Below, one piece after another: positions 59,353-64,000 of a DNA stretch of 64,000 nt. The translations under genes were made by a program, and so were the position numbers. Numbering within the stretch: the first letter of the stretch is position 1; every line of letters begins with the position of its first letter. The stretch comes from JAJISG01 sp964347345 (GTDB taxonomy: Archaea > Thermoplasmatota > Thermoplasmata > RBG-16-68-12 > JAJISG01). The notes beneath the pieces are model-generated. The model was not told where the DNA came from. It was given only the letters and a program-made list of their open reading frames with translations, and made no database searches. The stretch lies in the NCBI GenBank assembly GCA_964347345.1, contig CAYFYB010000001.1:119244-183243 (forward strand), read 5' to 3'.

Positions 59353-61608
59353 CTAGAATTCGGTGTAGAAGATCAGCTGCCCCGCCTCCCCATCCCTCGC
59401 CCCTTCGTGAGGGAGGAAGTACGTCACGACCACGGCGTCCGCGCCGCTCGGAGATTTCAGCACGGTGAAGGTGGGGTTGGCGAAGGAGACGGAACCCGCG
59501 TGGGTCTTGATGTCCAACAGGGTGAAGGCCCCTTCCATAACGTCGTACAGGAGCACCCGCCACGAGCGCCAGTCTCCTATGGCGAACTGGACTTCCTGGA
59601 GATTGTACTCCTTGCCGAGGAACGCACCCCTGTCTCGATCTCCGATGTTCCCTTCCGCGCCCATGGCGATAAGCTCGCCGTTGTACGCTGCCTCGTGCTT
59701 GGTGGTCCAAGTGGCGAAGTTGCGCAGGATTCCTGAGGCCACGCGGTCCACGCCCAGGTTCGGGTCGAAGTAGTGGAAGCCAACGATGATCTCGGAGTCG
59801 TCGATGCCGTCGCTCATCGTCACGCGGTGGATGTTGGGCGTCCCCTCGTGGAAGGGGCTTAGCGTTCGCGGAGCGTCGAAGACCCGCTGGGGAACGCCCT
59901 CGAGCAGCCTGGCGAGAGATGGATAATGCTGAAACCGGAGGTGGCTTCCCCCCTCCCCCTCCTTCTCGAAGGCGACGACGTACCCGCCGTCGGACAGGCC
60001 AGCGAGGGTGGGTTGGCTTGCACCCGTCTCGAGGGTCCCCGCGAAGGTCCAGTCCAGCAAGCTGGTCGACGCCGCGAGGCGCACTTGGAACGTACCCGCG
60101 ATGTAGGAGTGATAGACCCCCAGGTACCCCCCTTCCGGATTCTCAATGATCTTGATCGTGTCCAACACCTGTCCCCGATCGTCCCTCGCCCCGTATCGGA
60201 AGGCGGTGGCATCGGTGACGTTCTCGAGTATCGTGCGGAACGTGGTCACCCGGTCCGGAGGTGGCGAATCCCCACAGAGGAAGGTGTACGCAAGGCAGTG
60301 CTCGGCGGTCCCCCCGACCATGGTGAGGAGGACCTCGACGTCAGGAATCCGCTCAGCGGTAATCGTCAGCGGGTTCTCCGAGAGAATCACGAGGTCGGCC
60401 AGCTTCCCCACGGTGATGCTCCCCTTGATTGCCTCCTGAGACGTCCCGTACGCGGCATCGATGGTCAGGAGGCGGAGGGCTTGCTCCACCGTGATTCGCT
60501 GATCGAGCATCCACTGGGGTGGAGGGATTCCCTGATCGCCTATGCGGGTGACCGCTTGATGGATGGCCTTGAGGGGAGAGCCAACCGGGGGGAGTCCCCA
60601 AGGATAGTCGGTGCTACCGATGGAGGGGACGCCCGCCTGGAGCAGATCCCGCCATCTGGCAACCTTCCCGACGTCTTCCGAGGGCAGTTCTGTCTCCACG
60701 GCTTCCGCCCAATCCGAGTGGAACCAGGTTAGCTGGAAGGAGGCGATGATCCCCAGCTGTCGCATCCGTTCCGGCTGATCGTCCCGAAGCATGGTCACGT
60801 GCTCGACGCGATGTCGGTAGATTTCGTTAGACTCCCCCTTTAGGGCCTCCTCGTAGGCATTGAGGATTAATTCGAGGGGCCCGTCCCCTGTGGCATGGGA
60901 CGCAATCTGGAAGCCGGCATCATGCGCCTCGGCCACGAGGTCCGTCAGCTCGCTTTGCGAGAACAAGGTTTCGCCCCAGAGCCAGCTGTCGACAAAGATC
61001 TTTACGCCGCCAATCCGCAACATGGGGCTGAATTCCTGACCCGGTTCGTACTCCTGGTACCAGGTCCCAAATCGCTCGTCCTGCCAGCTGAGGGGGAGGT
61101 AGGCATTCACTCGAACGCGGAGGTCGCCGGCGTTATCCAGCGATCGCAGCTCATCCAACCGTTCCTGGTTCACGAAGAGTTCGGAGATGCTGGTCCAGCC
61201 GCTTTCCAAAGCCGCTTGGATGGCTTCTTGAGGGGTGGAGAGTCCGACCCGTTCTCGATCGCCAATCCAGTGGGCGTGGGAGTCGATGAACCCGGGAAGG
61301 AGAGTGTGGCCGGCCAGGTCCACGGTCACGGTCCGATCGGTACGGAGGGAGAGGACTTCATCGTCCGTCCCGACGGCCACGATTCGGTCGCCTGTAACGG
61401 CGACGGCCTCCGCCTCGGGCGCCTCGGTCTCCATCGTCAGGACCGTGCCATTGAACAAGATGAGATCCGGAGGGGTGCTTACGGGCGGGGAGGTCAGAGG
61501 AAGAACCACGAAGAGGGTGAAGAGGGAGAGGACGAGGACCGTGGCGACGAGAAGCGCCAGTAGCCAGCGGCGTCCTGCAAATCCCCGAATGCCTTTTTCG
61601 TCTTTCAT
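59353..61608 (-). CDS. Membrane-anchored amidohydrolase with C-terminal propeller-like domain
   Basis: 751 residues. An N-terminal anchor (about 15-38) is followed by an amidohydrolase (YtcJ-like, family 3) barrel at about residues 45-440. Visible metal and core motifs are GFIDSHAHW (H-x-H), GVKIFVDSWLWG, SHATGD, RHRVEHVTM and GSTDYPWG, with the closing KGSITVGKLADLVIL. About 300 more residues show repeated beta blocks with D-x-G and WTF/GYVV patterns, like a glycosidase-type propeller. ATG 61608 was chosen; a GTG at 61656 is possible. Substrate unknown. It lies inside the segment between the two rnpB 3'-end copies. Confidence 0.85.
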   Translation of the reverse strand: MKDEKGIRGFAGRRWLLALLVATVLVLSLFTLFVVLPLTSPPVSTPPDLILFNGTVLTMETEAPEAEAVAVTGDRIVAVGTDDEVLSLRTDRTVTVDLAGHTLLPGFIDSHAHWIGDRERVGLSTPQEAIQAALESGWTSISELFVNQERLDELRSLDNAGDLRVRVNAYLPLSWQDERFGTWYQEYEPGQEFSPMLRIGGVKIFVDSWLWGETLFSQSELTDLVAEAHDAGFQIASHATGDGPLELILNAYEEALKGESNEIYRHRVEHVTMLRDDQPERMRQLGIIASFQLTWFHSDWAEAVETELPSEDVGKVARWRDLLQAGVPSIGSTDYPWGLPPVGSPLKAIHQAVTRIGDQGIPPPQWMLDQRITVEQALRLLTIDAAYGTSQEAIKGSITVGKLADLVILSENPLTITAERIPDVEVLLTMVGGTAEHCLAYTFLCGDSPPPDRVTTFRTILENVTDATAFRYGARDDRGQVLDTIKIIENPEGGYLGVYHSYIAGTFQVRLAASTSLLDWTFAGTLETGASQPTLAGLSDGGYVVAFEKEGEGGSHLRFQHYPSLARLLEGVPQRVFDAPRTLSPFHEGTPNIHRVTMSDGIDDSEIIVGFHYFDPNLGVDRVASGILRNFATWTTKHEAAYNGELIAMGAEGNIGDRDRGAFLGKEYNLQEVQFAIGDWRSWRVLLYDVMEGAFTLLDIKTHAGSVSFANPTFTVLKSPSGADAVVVTYFLPHEGARDGEAGQLIFYTEF

Positions 61609-61656
61609 TGCAGCTCTATTGGTTTCTCCTCCATCCGGGATCGACGCCCGAGCCAC

Positions 61657-61913
61657 CCAATTGCAGAATGCTCACATCCTCCCCCATAAAGGTCCCGAAA
61701 TTCCCCATCCCTTATATGCCTTGACAAATAGTGCCATGGCATGATGCCAGGGAACCCCGCTAGGAGTGGAGTATGGCCTCTCCCCCGGATTCTGAACGTT
61801 CGGCCCTCCTCCGGTGGCGTCTTCTCGCCAACAAGCGAAGTTCATCAGCTGAGGGCACCTATCCTCTGACGGCCTCTAGTCGGAATTAAAAGGTCCCAGG
61901 GCGGGCCGATCTT
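61657..61913. other. Intergenic, 257 bases
   Basis: Contains a TATA-like minus-strand GCATATAAGG at about 61710-61719 for the amidohydrolase gene. No coding or RNA feature is seen in the rest. Confidence 0.5.
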
Positions 61914-63185
61914 TTAGGGAGGAGTCTCTTGTTGGATTCCGACAAGGGCATTGATGAGCCTCTGGGTCGTCTCGCGTCTCTCTCTAAGGACGTCTAGCGA
62001 TTTCGCGAGTTCCTCCTTATCCTTGATCCACCCGGGGACCATCTCCTCCTGCCTTCGGATGTACTCCAACATCCCACGAACCTGGGCGATGTATGCTTCC
62101 AGCTTCGACGGCCGGATGCCGCTCCCTTTGGTCAACGCTTCGAGGGCTTGCGTCATCTCCTGAGCGCTGGCCAACCAGTCTTCGGCCTTCAGCCCTGCAT
62201 CCTGCTTGAACATTCGCTTGACAAAGGGCCGGGCCATCATCGGGAGAGCATTCAGCTCCCTGAGGTTCGCGCGGACGATCTCCTCCATATGACGGTTGAG
62301 TTCCAAAGCATCATCCCTCAGGCTCTGAGTTGCCGCCCCAGCTTCAATCGGGGCGACCACCTCTGGTTCATGGACTTCGGCCGCTTTCTCCCCTCTCACC
62401 GTGAGGCCGAGCTTGGTCAGGCCCGTCATGTACATGGTCTCCTCCCCGTGGAATTCCTCGGCGTGGAGAATGGTGCCAACTAGCCCCGTGGCGCTCACCT
62501 CGGCAGAGATGAACTGCGTGCCGCTTTGGTCGAGAAACTCCTGGAAGTTTACACCAAACCGGGGTGCTACATCCCTGACGGCCTCCAAGAAACCGGGGGT
62601 CTCCACGATGCCCGGTCCGAAGCAATAGACGTAGACCCCGGAGTCCTCGCCAACCTCCTGTGCAAGGGAAAAGGCAAGCGAGCGTAGGCCGACCTTGGTG
62701 GCCATGTAGGGCGCCATGTAGGGAATTCCCTCGGCGGATTCCATGGTGACGATTACGCCCGATCCGCGCTTCAGCATGCCAGGGAGGAATGCCTTGATGC
62801 CCAGGAAGGCCCCGCGAAGATTCACCTCCAGAACTCGGTCAAACTCGTTCACGGATAGTTCGACGAGAGGCCTCGTGGTAAGTGTGGCTGCGTTGTTGAC
62901 TAGGATGTCCACGTCGCCATACGTCTCGAGGACCCTGTCTCGCAGGGCTTCCATACTCTCCGGATTAGAGACGTCCGTCCGGACGAACAACGCCTCTCCA
63001 CCCTCCTTTGTGATCATGTTCTCGGTGTCAGCTCCTGTGTCTTTGTACTCGGCAATGACCACCGAGGCTCCCAAGAACGCAAGGGCGCGGGCTGTCTCGC
63101 GACCGATTCCCCGACCCGCACCGGTAACAACGGCGACACTCCCTTTCAGCTTGTCTCGTCCTAGATTCGCCCTTTCGATCAACAT
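61914..63185 (-). CDS. Short-chain dehydrogenase with long C-terminal extension
   Basis: 423 residues. An SDR domain at about residues 15-265 has TGAGRGIG (cofactor site), NNAAT, and the catalytic set Ser in VTMESAEG then Y-M-A-T-K (PYMATKVGL). The last 150 residues are helical and charged (DALELNRHMEEIVRANLRELNALPMM to RRETTQRLINALVGI), with no match I can name, so the protein is much longer than normal SDRs (about 250). Substrate unknown. It is in the rnpB-bounded segment with the amidohydrolase. Confidence 0.87.
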   Translation of the reverse strand: MLIERANLGRDKLKGSVAVVTGAGRGIGRETARALAFLGASVVIAEYKDTGADTENMITKEGGEALFVRTDVSNPESMEALRDRVLETYGDVDILVNNAATLTTRPLVELSVNEFDRVLEVNLRGAFLGIKAFLPGMLKRGSGVIVTMESAEGIPYMAPYMATKVGLRSLAFSLAQEVGEDSGVYVYCFGPGIVETPGFLEAVRDVAPRFGVNFQEFLDQSGTQFISAEVSATGLVGTILHAEEFHGEETMYMTGLTKLGLTVRGEKAAEVHEPEVVAPIEAGAATQSLRDDALELNRHMEEIVRANLRELNALPMMARPFVKRMFKQDAGLKAEDWLASAQEMTQALEALTKGSGIRPSKLEAYIAQVRGMLEYIRRQEEMVPGWIKDKEELAKSLDVLRERRETTQRLINALVGIQQETPP

Positions 63186-63722
63186 GATTCTTCCATCCCC
63201 CCATCCGTGCCGTCAAGGAGCAGTCACTAGAGAGCACACTCCGAACTCAAATATCTTCCCCCATGGAAGACCCAGATTATTTCCTCCTGCATATAGGCGT
63301 TGATAGAGCATGACTCAGCACCTCGGCGAGAGTTGGTTGCCTTCTTTGCCGATAAGTTGAGTTCATCATTGTTGCCTAAAACATCGCCCGGACACCGCCA
63401 TAAGGGGGCTTACGGCCGTGACCTGGCCCTTCCATTCTGAGCTCGTCTCGAATCCAAACAATAAGGCAGCAACTATCGGACCGAGCACCTGTCGGCGCGT
63501 CTACTGGCTTCCTTAAGCCGAGGGCGATAGCGCGCAATCTTCTCCCAAGAGACAACGAAGAAGACGAAGGCTGCCGCGGGAGCAACTGCGCGGCATCTCA
63601 AGTGCCGAGGTGGTTTACAGAGGAGGCAGGCATCCTCCTGCGAACTCCGCCATCTCGTTTCGCAGCGTACCCGCTCTCCCCGCGAAAAGTGGAACGGGAG
63701 AGGCTGTACCTCGTGCCCGCAG
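63186..63722. other. 537-base stretch without a clear gene
   Basis: Holds the second copy of the rnpB 3' end (63402-63429). An inverted repeat AGGAGG...CCTCCT near 63620-63637 could end the right-edge gene on the minus strand. A 69-codon minus frame (63376-63585) spans the rnpB copy and looks non-coding. Nothing else is recognised. Confidence 0.55.
63402..63429 (+). repeat. Direct repeat copy 2 (rnpB 3'-end remnant)
   Basis: Matches rnpB 59277-59304 at 26 of 28 positions: AAGGGGGCTTAC, then GCCGT, then ACCTGGCCC, with mismatches at 63414 and 63420. The upstream parts of rnpB are absent, so it cannot be a second working RNA. The second mismatch would break the P1 pair formed in the real gene. 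Confidence 0.75.
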
Positions 63723-64000
63723 CTAGTCGTGAGGGTTGAGGATAATTGCGTCCATCGAGACGGTCCCGCTACCCAGAACCGACACCCACGAGCCCATGAT
63801 TTTCAGCCCCGCAAACCCTCCGGTCCCATGACCGACGAGCTCACCAGACCCAAACCCTTGGGTGAACGTCCCGCTGGCCTTGCCTTCAAAAGTTCCGGTT
63901 CTGCCGTCCCATGTTCCGTCTATCCTGAACGACACCAAGTTGTCGCCGTTGCCAAACGAATCAATGTTGGCGTTCACCACCTGGCTGCCCGTCCCGAGGA
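63723..64000 (-). CDS. Unknown glycine-rich beta protein (cut by right edge)
   Basis: A minus-strand frame open to the right edge, about 92 residues visible (C-terminal part). It is rich in G/T/S with alternating strands: FRIDGTWDGRTGTFEGKASGTF, then GELVGHGTGGFAGLKIMGSWV and VSMDAIILNPHD. The GxGTGG-F-x-G-L-x-G pattern recalls barrel proteins such as the DUF3224/allene-oxide-cyclase-like group, but I do not claim membership. The N-terminus is outside the window. Confidence 0.55.
   Translation of the reverse strand, partial: LGTGSQVVNANIDSFGNGDNLVSFRIDGTWDGRTGTFEGKASGTFTQGFGSGELVGHGTGGFAGLKIMGSWVSVLGSGTVSMDAIILNPHD

Noticed and set aside
63376..63585. Minus-strand 69-codon frame
   Set aside because: It spans the rnpB 3'-end remnant and is rich in low-complexity Ser/Arg; no support for coding.

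Overview
The window looks like a G+C-rich archaeal chromosome, most likely from the Thermoplasmatota. The lineage is an inference. Support comes from an archaeal-type prolyl-tRNA synthetase, a Taw2-type wybutosine enzyme, a CTP-dependent riboflavin kinase with an N-terminal winged helix, split PurS/PurL/PurQ, an archaeal type A RNase P RNA, and TATA-like boxes 23-30 bases before many start codons. Many genes appear leaderless, and GTG or TTG starts and TTGA/ATGA stop-start overlaps are common. I found no tRNA, rRNA or CRISPR array.

Layout. 1-3.6 kb: edge of an rmuC gene, a two-subunit class I fumarase, a VOC protein and homoserine dehydrogenase. 3.5-9 kb: fixC and a separated fixX flank two tandem cell-surface paralogues, a small membrane protein with a winged-helix regulator, and an SRPBCC protein. 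9-15.4 kb: lipA, E1 alpha, E1 beta, E2, E3 and lipB, i.e. a 2-oxoacid dehydrogenase complex with its own lipoate synthesis. 15.4-19.1 kb: a tiny zinc ribbon, a COG3199 NAD-kinase-like protein, and the threonine-to-glycine pair tdh-kbl. 19.2-24.9 kb: a DNA methylase pair and purS-purL-purQ, with a foreign-looking YdeI-type gene and a long hairpin between purS and purL.

24.9-31.2 kb: B12-dependent ribonucleotide reductase, ribK, a PIN protein, a third surface paralogue, a PadR/HAAS pair and an HTH-Nudix protein. 31.3-37.1 kb: histidine breakdown (hutU, cyclodeaminase, formiminotransferase) around a secreted tandem cyclase whose first domain has lost metal ligands, then an Lrp-TRASH metal-type regulator. 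37.2-40.2 kb: a zinc-ribbon/SPFH/coiled-coil membrane-stress-like operon. 40.4-47.6 kb: proS, a terpenoid-cyclase-fold protein, a surface-protein pair divergent from taw2, a cysteine-rich unknown and tyrS. 47.6-57.3 kb: membrane and transport genes (CorA, DUF389, two MscS channels, MFS, ABC exporter). 57.4-59.3 kb: 5-formyl-THF cyclo-ligase, a coupled P-loop protein and rnpB.

59.3-63.4 kb: a segment carrying a membrane-anchored amidohydrolase fusion and an extended SDR. It is bounded by rnpB and by a second, imperfect copy of the last 28 bases of rnpB in the same orientation, as expected if an element had integrated at the 3' end of the RNase P RNA gene. The right edge cuts an unknown glycine-rich protein.

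Metabolic thread: threonine and histidine catabolism, folate one-carbon salvage (ftcD, fchA, 5-FCL), purine synthesis, a lipoylated 2-oxoacid dehydrogenase and Fix-type electron transfer suggest an amino-acid-using heterotroph. This is inferred from gene content only.
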